From NCBI GenBank assembly GCA_963739045.1, contig CAVTYY010000011.1:133793-197792 (forward strand): a DNA stretch of 64,000 bases. Direction: 5' to 3'. Below, piece after piece: positions 1 through 9,185 of the stretch; positions within the stretch are counted from its first letter, which is position 1; every line of letters starts with the position of its first letter. The notes beneath the pieces were generated by a model. The model was not told the origin of the DNA and ran no database searches. It was given only the letters and a program-made list of their open reading frames with translations. Made by a program: the position numbers and the translations under genes. This DNA comes from Halobacillus_B sp963739045. GTDB taxonomy: Bacteria; Bacillota; Bacilli; Bacillales; Halobacillaceae.

Positions 1-157
1 GAGCGCCGGACATCGATTGACTCATCGTATCTTGAAAAGTAACCCTGCCTTTTTTGTATCCATAAGTATTGACGTTTGCGATATTATTACCGATCGTATC
101 TAATTTAGCTTGGAAACCTTTCATTCCAGAAATTCCTGAGTACATTGAACGTAGCAT
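1..157 (-). CDS. flgE: Flagellar hook protein FlgE, N-terminal fragment (cut by window edge)
   Basis: The first 52 codons of a flagellar hook/rod family protein are present, reading leftwards off the window. The start MLRSMYSGISGMKGF and the motif NNIANVNTYGYKK are the conserved N-terminal flg_bb_rod signature shared by FlgB, FlgC, FlgE and FlgG. Its place directly downstream of flgD and the TIGR02530-type gene matches hook gene flgE (sometimes annotated flgG) in Bacillus. The ATG at 157 is preferred over an in-frame GTG three codons upstream because GGGAAGGAA sits about 10 bases before the ATG. FlgE polymerises to form the hook outside the cell under the FlgD cap. Confidence 0.88.
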   Translation of the reverse strand, partial: MLRSMYSGISGMKGFQAKLDTIGNNIANVNTYGYKKGRVTFQDTMSQSMSGA

Positions 158-241
158 TAAGCTCACATTCCTTCCCAACTAGTATTTTTTAAGCTGCTTC
201 AATCCTTCCACAGCTTTATTGGCTTCCCTTCAGGGTCCAGC

Positions 242-607
242 CTAATCTCCCATAACAATCGTGCCATTAATGTTCGTAAAAATATGAGAATTTGCATCTT
301 CCCGCGACATCGCAGTTACTACCGTATTATTTTTTGTACTTACTACTAAAGTAGCGTCATTCATAACGACTAGTGAATCCGTGACTCCTTTGGACCGTGC
401 ATCTGCCATTTTTGATGAAATTTGCTGCCATTTTGAGTCACTAATATGAATGTTACGGTCCTCTAGCCTTTGTCTGGCATGTTTACTTACATTCAACTGT
501 TTTGTAGTTTCCATAACTTCCTGAAAAGAAACGGATTTATTTTTCGTTGATTGTTTTCCAGTAAACGAAGGTAAAGGCTGATGCAAATGATGTATTCTTG
601 TGTTCAT
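242..607 (-). CDS. Flagellar operon protein, TIGR02530/Flagellar_put family
   Basis: This 121-residue basic protein lies between flgD and flgE, where Bacillaceae carry the small TIGR02530 family. Its central segment, with HARQRLEDRNI and TLVVSTKNNTVVTAM, fits what I know of that family. No signal peptide or membrane segment is visible, so it is probably cytoplasmic. The family is assigned to hook formation by context only and has no established biochemical role. The start at 607 is supported by AGAAGGAAGG upstream. It is cotranscribed with flgD (19-base gap), and flgE follows after about 84 bases that hold no further gene. Confidence 0.75.
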   Translation of the reverse strand: MNTRIHHLHQPLPSFTGKQSTKNKSVSFQEVMETTKQLNVSKHARQRLEDRNIHISDSKWQQISSKMADARSKGVTDSLVVMNDATLVVSTKNNTVVTAMSREDANSHIFTNINGTIVMGD

Positions 608-625
608 AGTCGTGCCTTCCTTCTA

Positions 626-1066
626 TTAATCTTCTTCATTACTAACTTTCGTAATCTCTGCTACTGCTACGGAAGAACCGTCTTCAAGTACCAGGTTTGT
701 TTGTCCATTCGACTGGCTTACGGCTTTAACCATGCCTTCTGCCTGATGGTCAACCATACCGGTTTCTTCATTTCTTACAGGGTAAGTCACTTGTTTTCCA
801 ATAAGACTGCTGTATTGAACAACTGGCGTTCTGTTTTGACTGTTCATATAGTTCTGGAAAGATTCAGACATGTTTGTCATTTGCTCTAAACTGGAAAACT
901 GCGTCATTTGGGAAACGAACTCTTTATCTTTCATCGGGTCTAACGGGTTTTGATTTTGCAGCTGGGCCATTAATATTTTTAAAAAGTCATCTTTTCCGAG
1001 TGTACCGTTAGAAGCGGTTTTCGGCTGCTGATTTTTCAAATAGAAAGTTGGATCAATTTTCGTCAT
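626..1066 (-). CDS. flgD: Flagellar hook assembly scaffolding protein FlgD
   Basis: FlgD caps the growing hook and promotes FlgE polymerisation. The 146-residue product has the conserved N-terminal FlgD region: LGKDDFLKILMAQLQNQNP, then MKDKEFVSQMTQFSSLEQM. It is a short Bacillus-type FlgD without the long C-terminal Ig/tudor domains of enteric FlgD. A GTG three codons upstream (1075) is in frame, but AGGTGA lies 5 bases before the ATG at 1066 and overlaps that GTG, so the ATG is chosen. It follows fliK almost without a gap, consistent with translation within one flagellar transcript. Confidence 0.9.
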   Translation of the reverse strand: MTKIDPTFYLKNQQPKTASNGTLGKDDFLKILMAQLQNQNPLDPMKDKEFVSQMTQFSSLEQMTNMSESFQNYMNSQNRTPVVQYSSLIGKQVTYPVRNEETGMVDHQAEGMVKAVSQSNGQTNLVLEDGSSVAVAEITKVSNEED

Positions 1067-1075
1067 GGTGTTCAC

Positions 1076-2593
1076 CTACACTTTCTCGTTCATCAGAATT
1101 TCCTGAAATGACAGATCTTCTGTTTGATTGCTTTGAGTTTGCTCGTCCTCCGGCTGATTTGATTCCTGTTCTTGGGATTGCTCAAAGCCTCCATTTTCCT
1201 GCTGGTCGTCCGTATAGTAAGCTTGAGAACCTACCGGCTGGTCATTCTTTTCAATAAGGACATGCTGTGGTGAAAACATGTGCCGCAACTGCTGAATGTT
1301 ACTGTCCAGCATGTCTTTAGCCGCTTGGTTACTGACCATAATTTTCACCATCATTTCACCGTTAAGCTTAGTTAAGTTGATGGTCATATCTCCAAGATTA
1401 GATGGCTTTAATTTTATCTGCAGCTGCATATCCCCTGATCTTGATGTAAAGAGCTTGCTCGATTCGATCACTCGTTCAAATTTTTGGATGAATTCTTGTT
1501 GAGAACTGGCCGCTGGTTGTTTTTGATTTACATGAATGGTAAATTGCTCAATTTTCGACATGGGCATAGAAGAGGCTGATAAGGTAGTTTGTCCTGAAGC
1601 CTTAGTACTCTCCGCTTTGCTCGCATCCAGCTTTTCTATCGTCTGAACCATCCATTTCGCTACTTCTCTGCCGTTTATAGGTGTTTGATTATGGTATGTA
1701 GCAGGCAGGGCTGCCCGGTTTTGGAAAGTCTTCACTAAATGGGCGAATAGTTGACGCTGGACAGGCGTTCCTTGTTCTGTTACTTTATTCCAGATTTCCT
1801 GAAAAATCTGCTTGCTGTCCCCTCGTTGATTACTATTTAATTTGAGCCAATCTTTTAGCACGTCTTTGACAATAATCGCATCCTTAACAGGTAAAGACTG
1901 GAGATTAACCTTACCGTCCTTAGACTTTTTCCCAGTCTGTGATTGGATAAAGTCCTCACTGTTTTCCATAAAGGAAGACCACAATTTTTGCAATTTCTTT
2001 TCCAGTGGTGCCGTTTCGAGCTGGTCAAGCTTTACCGGGTTAGCATTATTTACAGATGCAATTCCATTCTTGCTGACAGTCAAGGCAATCGTAGGTTTTT
2101 CTTGAACTTCAAAGTATGGAAGAATTTCCAATAATACTTCCGTCAGCTGGTGCTTCTCCTCTTGATTCAAACCCTTTTCATCCTCATGATTAATGTCAGC
2201 TAACAGCTGTTTTATTTTAATTACTAATGAAGACGGGTGGCTGGAACTATTCTCCTCATGATTAGCTGTAAGGGGCTGATCTGTTTTTCCTTCGGTTTCA
2301 TTCGCCGAATCCTTCTGTTTTTCTGTTTCGCTTTGTATTCCGCTCCCCAATCCATTCAGACTCATTCCCAGTTTATCTAACAGCTGTTTAAGCTGAGTTA
2401 ATAAACGCGGAAAAGAGTGAGGATCCGCTGACAGCACTTGCGAAGCAGTATCATTTTCAGCGGAGGGCGCTGCTATGTTTGATAACAGATTTTTAAAATT
2501 ATTCGTTGTTCCCTGCGTCTGGCTGGTGTTTACACTTCCAGTTATAGGGTTATGTGGAGCAGACGAAAGCAATAGAGTTAACGGGTTTCCCAA
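1076..2593 (-). CDS. fliK: Flagellar hook-length control protein FliK
   Basis: FliK is the exported molecular ruler that sets hook length and switches export specificity to filament subunits. The 505-residue protein has a long low-complexity, Gln/Glu/Ser-rich N-terminal half and a compact C-terminal Flg_hook domain (MQLQIKLKPSNLGDMTINL, then QLRHMFSPQHVLIE), followed by an acidic Gln/Glu-rich tail. The ribosome binding site AAGGAGGTGA lies just upstream of a TTG codon at 2593; an ATG six codons further upstream overlaps that site, so TTG is the more likely start. Position between ylxF and flgD is canonical. The N-terminal half is too diverged for domain assignment. Confidence 0.88.
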   Translation of the reverse strand: MGNPLTLLLSSAPHNPITGSVNTSQTQGTTNNFKNLLSNIAAPSAENDTASQVLSADPHSFPRLLTQLKQLLDKLGMSLNGLGSGIQSETEKQKDSANETEGKTDQPLTANHEENSSSHPSSLVIKIKQLLADINHEDEKGLNQEEKHQLTEVLLEILPYFEVQEKPTIALTVSKNGIASVNNANPVKLDQLETAPLEKKLQKLWSSFMENSEDFIQSQTGKKSKDGKVNLQSLPVKDAIIVKDVLKDWLKLNSNQRGDSKQIFQEIWNKVTEQGTPVQRQLFAHLVKTFQNRAALPATYHNQTPINGREVAKWMVQTIEKLDASKAESTKASGQTTLSASSMPMSKIEQFTIHVNQKQPAASSQQEFIQKFERVIESSKLFTSRSGDMQLQIKLKPSNLGDMTINLTKLNGEMMVKIMVSNQAAKDMLDSNIQQLRHMFSPQHVLIEKNDQPVGSQAYYTDDQQENGGFEQSQEQESNQPEDEQTQSNQTEDLSFQEILMNEKV

Positions 2594-2626
2594 TTTTTCA
2601 CCTCCTTTCAAAGATTTCCTTTCATT

Positions 2627-3202
2627 CTACTGGCTGTTGCCAGCAAGCAAAGAATTAGTTATCGATGCGGCTGCATCAGGATTCATTTCCCCTAAAATTT
2701 TTCCCCTTTGCTCGCTTGGAACCTTCTCGAGTACTTGAATAGCAAGATTCTTGTCCATCTTTTCGATTATAGGAGCAGCAGATTTCTCATCCATTTCTTG
2801 AAAAGACTGGGCAACCTCTTTAATAGTACTGGTTTTATCTTTTTTTGATTCTTTAGCAGAGTCTAATTCAGATTCAAGCTTTTCCACCTGCTGATTTAAT
2901 CCGTCAATTTCTGCTTGCTTGCCATCTATCTCTTGTTTTAGCTGGGCTACCTTATCCTTGCTTGAGGTAAGGGATGACTTCAGCTGTTGTGTTTTTCTCG
3001 TATTATCAGCTTCATCTGCAGTTGTCACTACATTAGAGATCCCAGGAATCTTGTTGCCGATTTTTCCAGCGTAATCGAAAACATCTACCCCTCTGATGGT
3101 GAGGATAATTAAGACCACAGTTATTGCAAATATAAACGGAACGACAATGATGAAAAAGAAGCTTTGCAGTTTACTACCTTTATTTTGATCTTGTTTTGCC
3201 AT
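2627..3202 (-). CDS. ylxF: YlxF/MotE-like membrane-anchored flagellar coiled-coil protein
   Basis: The 191-residue protein has one N-terminal transmembrane helix (about residues 14-36, FFFIIVVPFIFAITVVLIIL), a long coiled coil (about 70-125) and a C-terminal domain resembling the MgtE intracellular N domain (AAPIIEKMDKNLAIQVLEKV). This is the architecture of B. subtilis YlxF, located between fliJ and fliK. Related MotE proteins act as chaperones or partners of motor components, but a precise function for YlxF is not established. The gene is 4 bases downstream of fliJ and clearly in the flagellar operon. Confidence 0.82.
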   Translation of the reverse strand: MAKQDQNKGSKLQSFFFIIVVPFIFAITVVLIILTIRGVDVFDYAGKIGNKIPGISNVVTTADEADNTRKTQQLKSSLTSSKDKVAQLKQEIDGKQAEIDGLNQQVEKLESELDSAKESKKDKTSTIKEVAQSFQEMDEKSAAPIIEKMDKNLAIQVLEKVPSEQRGKILGEMNPDAAASITNSLLAGNSQ

Positions 3203-3206
3203 GCCA

Positions 3207-3656
3207 TCACCTATTTTTGTAATTTAAGAATTGCTGCATTGATAATTCATCCATTTGCTTATTCTCTTCTGACTTTAACCACTTTTCCTTCCTTTCCAAT
3301 TTCGCGTCAATCAGCATTTGGAATTTCTTCACTTCTACATGAGCGTTCGTAAGTTTTTCCTGTGCCGCTTCCATATGGTTCCTCGCTTCTTGAACTTTAG
3401 GCTGTAGGGCATCTACTGTCTGATCCAATCTCTCTATGTAGTGCTGGTGCTGGATAAAAGAACTCGCATTTACTTTAGAGCGGCCAATCATTCCTTGAAA
3501 CTTAGCTTCAGCCTGCTCTTTTTCATCTAATAAATGAAAAAGTTTCGTTGCTACTTCTTCAAAGGACTCTACAGAATTTTGATAGGTTTTCATTTCAGCT
3601 TGCTTATCCCGTTCACGCAGTTCTTTTATTTTCTGAAAGGAATTAATACTAGCCAA
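3207..3656 (-). CDS. fliJ: Flagellar export protein FliJ
   Basis: FliJ is a 149-residue, almost entirely helical coiled-coil protein of the flagellar type III export apparatus, binding the FliI ATPase ring like a rotor stalk and escorting substrates. The sequence is rich in Glu, Lys, Gln and Ala, with heptad-like spacing and no membrane segments, and it directly follows fliI. Its length is typical of FliJ. Sequence conservation in this family is low, so the call rests on length, coiled-coil character and position. Confidence 0.85.
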   Translation of the reverse strand: MASINSFQKIKELRERDKQAEMKTYQNSVESFEEVATKLFHLLDEKEQAEAKFQGMIGRSKVNASSFIQHQHYIERLDQTVDALQPKVQEARNHMEAAQEKLTNAHVEVKKFQMLIDAKLERKEKWLKSEENKQMDELSMQQFLNYKNR

Positions 3657-3668
3657 TGTTCATCACTC

Positions 3669-4976
3669 CTAGGTGAATAATTGAGAGAGAGCAGTCCGAG
3701 ATTGTTCGAAACTAGAAGGTTCATGAACCCCTTGCTTTAATAAGCTGATAATAGGAGGGTGATGCTGGATAGCATCATCAATCTTTTTGCTGCTTCCTTT
3801 TTTGTAAGCTCCTATTTGAATAAGTTCATTATTCTCTTCATATGTAGCCAGCAGTGCTCGAAGTTCGTCTGCAGACTGGCTATGTTCTTTGGTTACGATT
3901 TGTTTCATGACCCGGCTAATCGATTTTAAAATATTAATTGCCGGAAACTGACCTTGTTCAGCAAGTTTACGATCCAGCACAAAGTGTCCATCCAATATGC
4001 CTCTTACCGTATCAGAGATCGGTTCATTCAAATCGTCTCCGTCAACGAGTACCGTATAAAATGCGGTAATCGTTCCAAGCTTACTCGTACCTGTTCGTTC
4101 TAAAAGCTTTGGCAAAACAGCAAATACGGAAGGAGTGTACCCTTTAGTCGTCGGAGGTTCCCCAGTAGCAAGCCCTATTTCACGCTGTGCCATAGCTACC
4201 CTGGTAACTGAATCCATCATGAGGTTAACGTCATATCCCTGTTCCCTGAAATATTCACTCACTGCCGTTGCCGTATAGGCACCTTTCATTCTCATCAGCG
4301 CAGGCTGATCAGAGGTTGCTACCACCACTACTGATTTTCTCAGCCCTTCTTCTCCAAGGTCATTTTCAATAAATTCCCTTACTTCACGGCCTCTCTCCCC
4401 AATGAGAGCAATGACGTTAATGTCTGCTGAACTGTTTCGCGCGATCATGCCCATCAGTGTGCTCTTGCCAACACCGCTCCCTGCAAATATGCCTATCCGC
4501 TGTCCTTTTCCTACTGTCAGGAGGCTATCGATGGCCCTTACTCCTACTTGAATTGGTTCCTTTATCGTAGGCCGTGAAAGGGGGCTTGGCGGCTGTTTGT
4601 CTGTAGGAATAGGTTTCAACCCTTTCGGTAAGCTGGTTTCATCCATAGGGCTTCCCATAGCATCAATGACTCTGCCTACTAAACCAATCCCTGCCTTAAT
4701 TTGTAAAGGCTCGCCAGTCCCTTCCACTAAGCTTCCCGGCTTAATATCAGTAATTTCCTTGTAAGGCATAAGCAGCACGTTTTCATGATTAAATCCTACA
4801 ACTTCTGCGGAAATGATTGATTCTTTATTAGAAGGGGTATGGATATAACAAACATCTCCAATCGATGCTTCAGGTCCTTTTGATTCAATCATTAACCCAA
4901 CAACTCTATGGATCTTTCCATATCTTTTATAGGGATCTACTCGGTCGATAGCATCTAAGTAAAGCTGTTTATTCAT
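3669..4976 (-). CDS. fliI: Flagellum-specific ATP synthase FliI
   Basis: FliI is the hexameric ATPase of flagellar protein export at the cytoplasmic base of the motor. The 435-residue protein has the F1-beta-like core, with Walker A GSGVGKST (about 166-173), the ALIGERGREVREF signature, a Walker B region ending VNLMMDSVTR, and the GEPPTTKGYTPSVF loop. Length matches the family. It overlaps the end of fliH by 8 bases, suggesting translational coupling to its regulator FliH. Its partners FliH and FliJ flank it. Confidence 0.96.
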   Translation of the reverse strand: MNKQLYLDAIDRVDPYKRYGKIHRVVGLMIESKGPEASIGDVCYIHTPSNKESIISAEVVGFNHENVLLMPYKEITDIKPGSLVEGTGEPLQIKAGIGLVGRVIDAMGSPMDETSLPKGLKPIPTDKQPPSPLSRPTIKEPIQVGVRAIDSLLTVGKGQRIGIFAGSGVGKSTLMGMIARNSSADINVIALIGERGREVREFIENDLGEEGLRKSVVVVATSDQPALMRMKGAYTATAVSEYFREQGYDVNLMMDSVTRVAMAQREIGLATGEPPTTKGYTPSVFAVLPKLLERTGTSKLGTITAFYTVLVDGDDLNEPISDTVRGILDGHFVLDRKLAEQGQFPAINILKSISRVMKQIVTKEHSQSADELRALLATYEENNELIQIGAYKKGSSKKIDDAIQHHPPIISLLKQGVHEPSSFEQSRTALSQLFT

Positions 4977-5736
4977 CCGGCCGTTCCTCCTGAGCTAGAT
5001 CTGTTAGTCTCTCTCTTATTTCATTTAATTGACTGTCTATCCCCGCTTCTATTCTTCCAAATGGGGATTCAATCGTACAATCGTACAAGGAGAGCGACTC
5101 TCTCATATAGACGGTTAACCTTGATCTAGAATCGATCACGGCATTTAATTCACTCGTTAAAGATTGGATAAATGGATACTGGTCTGGATTCACAAATACG
5201 CTGATCTCAGGCTGATCATGAACTTCTTTGATAACCTCTTTCACTATATTTGCAAAAATCTGCGGGTCAGATTCAATAGTTTTATGTAGGATTTTTTCTG
5301 AGCTTTTTACCGCAATCTCGATAATTTCCTCTTCACTTGAATCCAGAACCTCATGATAGTTTTCATCGGCCTTTTTAATTAGAGAATTTGCCTGCTGAAT
5401 CAAATCATTGTATTGCTGATATCCCTCGGTTTTACCTGCTTCGAACCCATCCTTGTACCCTTTTTCTTTTGCTTCAGCTATGCGGATTTCCTTCTCCTCC
5501 AGCCACATCTTTTTTTCCTGCTGCAGCTTTCGTCTGCTCTCCGTTAAGATTTTTTCCGCCTCGCTTTTTGCCTTCTCAAGTTCTGCCTCCGCCTGCTGAT
5601 ACGTAAGTTGGGCTTGCTCCCTCAGCCGTTCCTCTGACTGAGCGTCTCTTTTGGATGGGTTGCTTTCCTTAAGAGCGATTGGCTTAATCTTAATCACTTT
5701 GGACGGAATAGAAGTATCCGAAGATAAATTAGACAA
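4969..5736 (-). CDS. fliH: Flagellar assembly protein FliH
   Basis: FliH binds FliI and anchors it to the export gate. The protein has a long charged helical N-terminal half (Gln/Glu/Lys-rich repeats, about residues 35-125, including GYKDGFEAGKTEGYQQ) and a C-terminal V-type ATPase subunit E-like domain. Its start lies inside the 3' end of fliG. An ATG at 5745 has GGAGG only 2 bases away, while a TTG at 5736 has AGGAG at 9 bases, so TTG is preferred (255 residues). The overlaps with fliG and fliI suggest coupled translation. The start is uncertain; the identity is secure from context and composition. Confidence 0.88.
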   Translation of the reverse strand: MSNLSSDTSIPSKVIKIKPIALKESNPSKRDAQSEERLREQAQLTYQQAEAELEKAKSEAEKILTESRRKLQQEKKMWLEEKEIRIAEAKEKGYKDGFEAGKTEGYQQYNDLIQQANSLIKKADENYHEVLDSSEEEIIEIAVKSSEKILHKTIESDPQIFANIVKEVIKEVHDQPEISVFVNPDQYPFIQSLTSELNAVIDSRSRLTVYMRESLSLYDCTIESPFGRIEAGIDSQLNEIRERLTDLAQEERPDE

Positions 5737-6742
5737 TAATGTCATCTCCTCCACCACGTGCCACAACAATTTCGCCAACATCTTCTAATCTTCTTATTGC
5801 TGTAACAACCCTCGTCTGAGCTTCTTCTACATCTCTCAGTCTAACCGGCCCCATGACTTCCATTTCCTCCTGGAAGGTTTCGGACATGCGCTGAGACATG
5901 TTATTGAACACAAGATCTTTTACTTCGTCACTGGAGACTTTAAGCGAAAGACGTAAATCCTCATTTTCAACTTCTCTTATTACTCGCTGGATCGCTCGAT
6001 TATCAAGAGTTACGATATCCTCAAATACAAACATGCGTTTCTTGATTTCTTCCGCGAGTTCGGGATCCTGGATTTCAAGCGAATCAAGGATCGTTCGCTC
6101 AGTACTTCTGTCTACTCCATTCAAAACCTCAACAACTGCCTGGATTCCTCCGGTCTCGGTATAATCCTGAGTCACTGTTGTTGAAAGCTTCTTCTCTAAG
6201 ATCTGTTCCACTTGGCTGATGATCTCTGGCGATGTAGAATCCATCGTGGCAATTCTTCTCGCTATATCCGCCTGCAATTCCTGCGGCAATTCTGATAATA
6301 TTTGTCCAGACTGGGCAGCATCCAAATAGGATAATACAAGCGCAATAGTTTGAGGATGTTCATTTTGGATAAAATTAAGAATTTGTCCGGGGTCTGCTCT
6401 CCGGGCAAAATCAAAGGGTTTCACCTGCAGAGAAGAAGTCAGCCTCCCGATAATATTGGTCGCTTCTTCTGAACCGACCGCTTTCTCCAAGACGGTTCTA
6501 GCGTAACCGATCCCTCCCTGAGAGATGTAATCCTGAGCCACAGCAATCTGGTGAAATTGTTCGAGTATTTCTTCTTTTTCTTTGGAGTTAACCTTCTGCA
6601 CCGATGAAATTTCCAGTGTTAACCTTTCCATTTCTTCTTCGCTCAAGTGCTGATAAACTTGAGCGGCTACATCAGGTCCAAGAGAAATCAGCAGAACAGC
6701 AGCTTTCTGCTTTCCTGACAATCCCGTTTTCTGATAGGCCAT
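5729..6742 (-). CDS. fliG: Flagellar motor switch protein FliG
   Basis: FliG forms the rotor ring that interacts with FliF, FliM and the stators to generate torque and switch direction. The 337-residue product shows the N-terminal FliF-binding domain (GKQKAAVLLISLGPDVAAQVYQ), the middle domain with EHPQTIALVLSYL, and the C-terminal charged torque helix region (DLVFNNMSQRMSETFQEEME). Length is typical. It sits between fliF and fliH with a 12-base gap to fliF. Confidence 0.97.
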   Translation of the reverse strand: MAYQKTGLSGKQKAAVLLISLGPDVAAQVYQHLSEEEMERLTLEISSVQKVNSKEKEEILEQFHQIAVAQDYISQGGIGYARTVLEKAVGSEEATNIIGRLTSSLQVKPFDFARRADPGQILNFIQNEHPQTIALVLSYLDAAQSGQILSELPQELQADIARRIATMDSTSPEIISQVEQILEKKLSTTVTQDYTETGGIQAVVEVLNGVDRSTERTILDSLEIQDPELAEEIKKRMFVFEDIVTLDNRAIQRVIREVENEDLRLSLKVSSDEVKDLVFNNMSQRMSETFQEEMEVMGPVRLRDVEEAQTRVVTAIRRLEDVGEIVVARGGGDDIIV

Positions 6743-6754
6743 TAGAAGCCCCCC

Positions 6755-8347
6755 TTAATCTTCGGCAATCCAGGTTCGCAATAATTTAGCGAAATCCTCT
6801 GGTTTATCCTTCGCCATCCTCTCAAGCTGACGGCGGCGAGCGGTTGATTCTGTTTCTTTCTCTTCGATTTCCGGTACTTCAATTGGAACTTTCTCCTGGA
6901 ATATTTCTGCGTATTCCTCTTCTTCCACAGGTTTTCTCTTTCTTGCAAGCATCCAGATTAATGCCGCTATAACTACGAGCAGAACACCCCCGGCTGCATA
7001 CATCCAAATCGGCAGCCCTTTAGTGGTATCACCGAATTCCGGTTTTCCGTCAAATTCCTGAAATACGATTGACACTTTGTCAGCCGGGTTCACATCCCCA
7101 TAGCTGTCATTTACCGAGGTAGTAATCATAGAATCAAGAATGGACTGGACACTATCTTGTACCGTCTGCTGCTCCTGCTGAGAGAGAAAGGTCGGGTTCC
7201 CATCAGAGTCGACACCTTTTCTGTTGTCAATGGCTACCTGAATGCCAAGGTCTCTTACTTTATAAGGACTTTCTTCAATATTTTTTTTAATATGGTTAAA
7301 TTCATTATTTATCGTTTCTTTGGTCATCTCGTAATCACCGGAAGATCCATTTGCGTCGGACTGGTAGGAAGGGACATCCTCTTCGCCTGTTCCAGCGACC
7401 CCTCCCTGCGGGGCGCCATCTCCGGTATACGTTTCTTCTATTCGCTCTACACTCACCGGCAGACCATCCATAGTGTCGGGATCCACGGGTTCGACAATAT
7501 CTTCTTCTCTGCTTTCTTTAGTGAAATCAATATCAGTGGTTACGGTAGCTACTACTTTCTGTTGGCCGATCATCATACCCAGCATCTTCTGGACACGCTG
7601 TTGAATATCTCGTTCGATATCTTTTTTGACATTCTGCTGATATGTATAGGTACCTTCTCCACCAGAACTTGGATTATTTATGTCATAATACTTAAAGTTT
7701 TGGTCCATGATGACGATATTGTCTTTAGGAAGATTTGGAACTGATTTGGAAGCTAGATTATATAATGCTTGAATCTGACTATTTTCAATCTGATACCCAG
7801 GCTCTACATTTAACACAATCGAAGCAGATGCTTCCTGGGTGGAGTCAGATAAGAAGATTTTATCCTCCGGTATGTTTATCATGACTTTCGCATCTTGAAT
7901 GCCTGTGATTCCTTTAATTAAGTTCGCTAGCTCGGACTGCATGGCATCCACTTTAATCACGTTAAACTCGTTATCCGTCATTCCCCATGAAGTATTGTCA
8001 CTAAAAAAACTGTAATCTATGCTTCCGCTGTTGGGAATCCCGGCACCGGCTAAGTCAACGAGCAGTGACTCTGCTTGAGCTTCAGGCACTTTGATCGACT
8101 TCCCTTGTTGACTAAGCTCGTAATTGACCCCTCGGGTATCAAGTTCAGCTTTCACCTGACCGACTTCCTGCAAAGTCATATCCGTGTATAGGGGCACCAT
8201 TTTCGTCCTAGTTGCAAATATAGTTAAAAGTACGATAAGGACAATTACCCCAAAAATTGACCCTGCCATCACACCCTTTTGCGATTTTGTTCGTTTATTC
8301 CAATAAGTTACCAGTTTATCTTTGTATAAAATAAATTTTTCTTTCAT
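6755..8347 (-). CDS. fliF: Flagellar M-ring protein FliF
   Basis: FliF forms the MS ring in the cytoplasmic membrane, the platform for the motor and export gate. The 530-residue protein has transmembrane helices near residues 25-46 and about 440-462 (IWMYAAGGVLLVVIAALIWM), bracketing the periplasmic ring-building YscJ-like domains. The acidic cytoplasmic tail ends with LLRTWIAED, the conserved FliG-binding end. The start at 8347 gives the usual N-terminal length. Confidence 0.97.
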   Translation of the reverse strand: MKEKFILYKDKLVTYWNKRTKSQKGVMAGSIFGVIVLIVLLTIFATRTKMVPLYTDMTLQEVGQVKAELDTRGVNYELSQQGKSIKVPEAQAESLLVDLAGAGIPNSGSIDYSFFSDNTSWGMTDNEFNVIKVDAMQSELANLIKGITGIQDAKVMINIPEDKIFLSDSTQEASASIVLNVEPGYQIENSQIQALYNLASKSVPNLPKDNIVIMDQNFKYYDINNPSSGGEGTYTYQQNVKKDIERDIQQRVQKMLGMMIGQQKVVATVTTDIDFTKESREEDIVEPVDPDTMDGLPVSVERIEETYTGDGAPQGGVAGTGEEDVPSYQSDANGSSGDYEMTKETINNEFNHIKKNIEESPYKVRDLGIQVAIDNRKGVDSDGNPTFLSQQEQQTVQDSVQSILDSMITTSVNDSYGDVNPADKVSIVFQEFDGKPEFGDTTKGLPIWMYAAGGVLLVVIAALIWMLARKRKPVEEEEYAEIFQEKVPIEVPEIEEKETESTARRRQLERMAKDKPEDFAKLLRTWIAED

Positions 8348-8402
8348 ATTTGCCCCCAGAAAAAACAGAAATTAAGAGAATGATATAGTGCAAATATTAC
8401 TG

Positions 8403-8714
8403 TTATACCTGCATTCTCATCATTTCCTTATAGGCATCAATAACTTTACTCTGCATTTCTACTGCTGTCTGCATCGTGATGCTTGCCTTTTGAGCGGTAA
8501 CCATCACATCGTGCAGGTCATTAACTTCTCCACGAGCTAATGCTTCCGTTTTTTTGTTAGCTTCCACCTGCGAATGGTTTAAGCTGCCTACCGCTTTTTT
8601 CAGACTGTCCGCAAAGTTAGAATGAGCTTCACTCGGAGTGACTGCTTTTGTACTTCCCTCAGCAAATTGCTGCTTGAATGTTGGACTTGTAATCATTTTG
8701 CTGGCATTTATCAT
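8403..8714 (-). CDS. fliE: Flagellar hook-basal body complex protein FliE
   Basis: FliE is the small adaptor joining the MS ring to the proximal rod. The 103-residue protein contains the conserved C-terminal part with DLHDVMVTAQKASITMQTAV and ends VIDAYKEMMRMQV, the family signature. The start MINASKM resembles Bacillus FliE. It is between flgC and fliF in the standard order, with short gaps on both sides. Confidence 0.95.
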   Translation of the reverse strand: MINASKMITSPTFKQQFAEGSTKAVTPSEAHSNFADSLKKAVGSLNHSQVEANKKTEALARGEVNDLHDVMVTAQKASITMQTAVEMQSKVIDAYKEMMRMQV

Positions 8715-8728
8715 TTGAAACCTCCTGC

Positions 8729-9184
8729 TTATCTTCCAATTTCTAACGCTTTCATAAGCATACTCTTCGTGGCATTAATAGACGTAACGTTCGCTTCATA
8801 GGAGCGTGTCGCACTCATCATATCGACCATCTCTTGCAGCGGATCCACATTGGGAAGCTGAACGTAGCCATTTTGGTCTGCATCTGGATGGTTAGGATTA
8901 TAAACCTCTTTAAAAGGCTCTTGATCTTCGGTTATCTTCGTTGCCTTCACGCCTGTTCCAGGTGACCCGGATTGATTTGCTGCTGTTTGCAGAAACGATT
9001 GGAAGGTTTGCTCTTTTGGCTGAAGCTCTACCATCTTCCTTCTGTAAGGTTCCCAATCACCATTTGCATTCTGAGTGGCTCTAGTGGAGTCGGCATTTGC
9101 AATATTTGATGAAGCTGCATCCATCCGAAGCCGCTGTGCTGTCAGAGCACTGGCGCTCGTATTAATAGAATGAAAGATCCCCAA
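8729..9184 (-). CDS. flgC: Flagellar basal-body rod protein FlgC
   Basis: FlgC is a proximal rod subunit. The 151-residue protein has the rod-family N-terminal motif (SALTAQRLRMDAASSNIANA) and the C-terminal motif with QEMVDMMSATRSYEANVTSI, which pair to form the D0 coiled coil. The length is normal for FlgC. It starts one base after flgB ends, so the two are cotranscribed and probably translationally coupled. Confidence 0.97.
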   Translation of the reverse strand: MGIFHSINTSASALTAQRLRMDAASSNIANADSTRATQNANGDWEPYRRKMVELQPKEQTFQSFLQTAANQSGSPGTGVKATKITEDQEPFKEVYNPNHPDADQNGYVQLPNVDPLQEMVDMMSATRSYEANVTSINATKSMLMKALEIGR

Positions 9185-9185
9185 A

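Noticed and set aside
7157..7744. Plus-strand frame of 195 codons inside fliF
   Set aside because: Phe/Ser/Ile-rich antisense shadow of the strongly conserved fliF gene, with no ribosome binding site.
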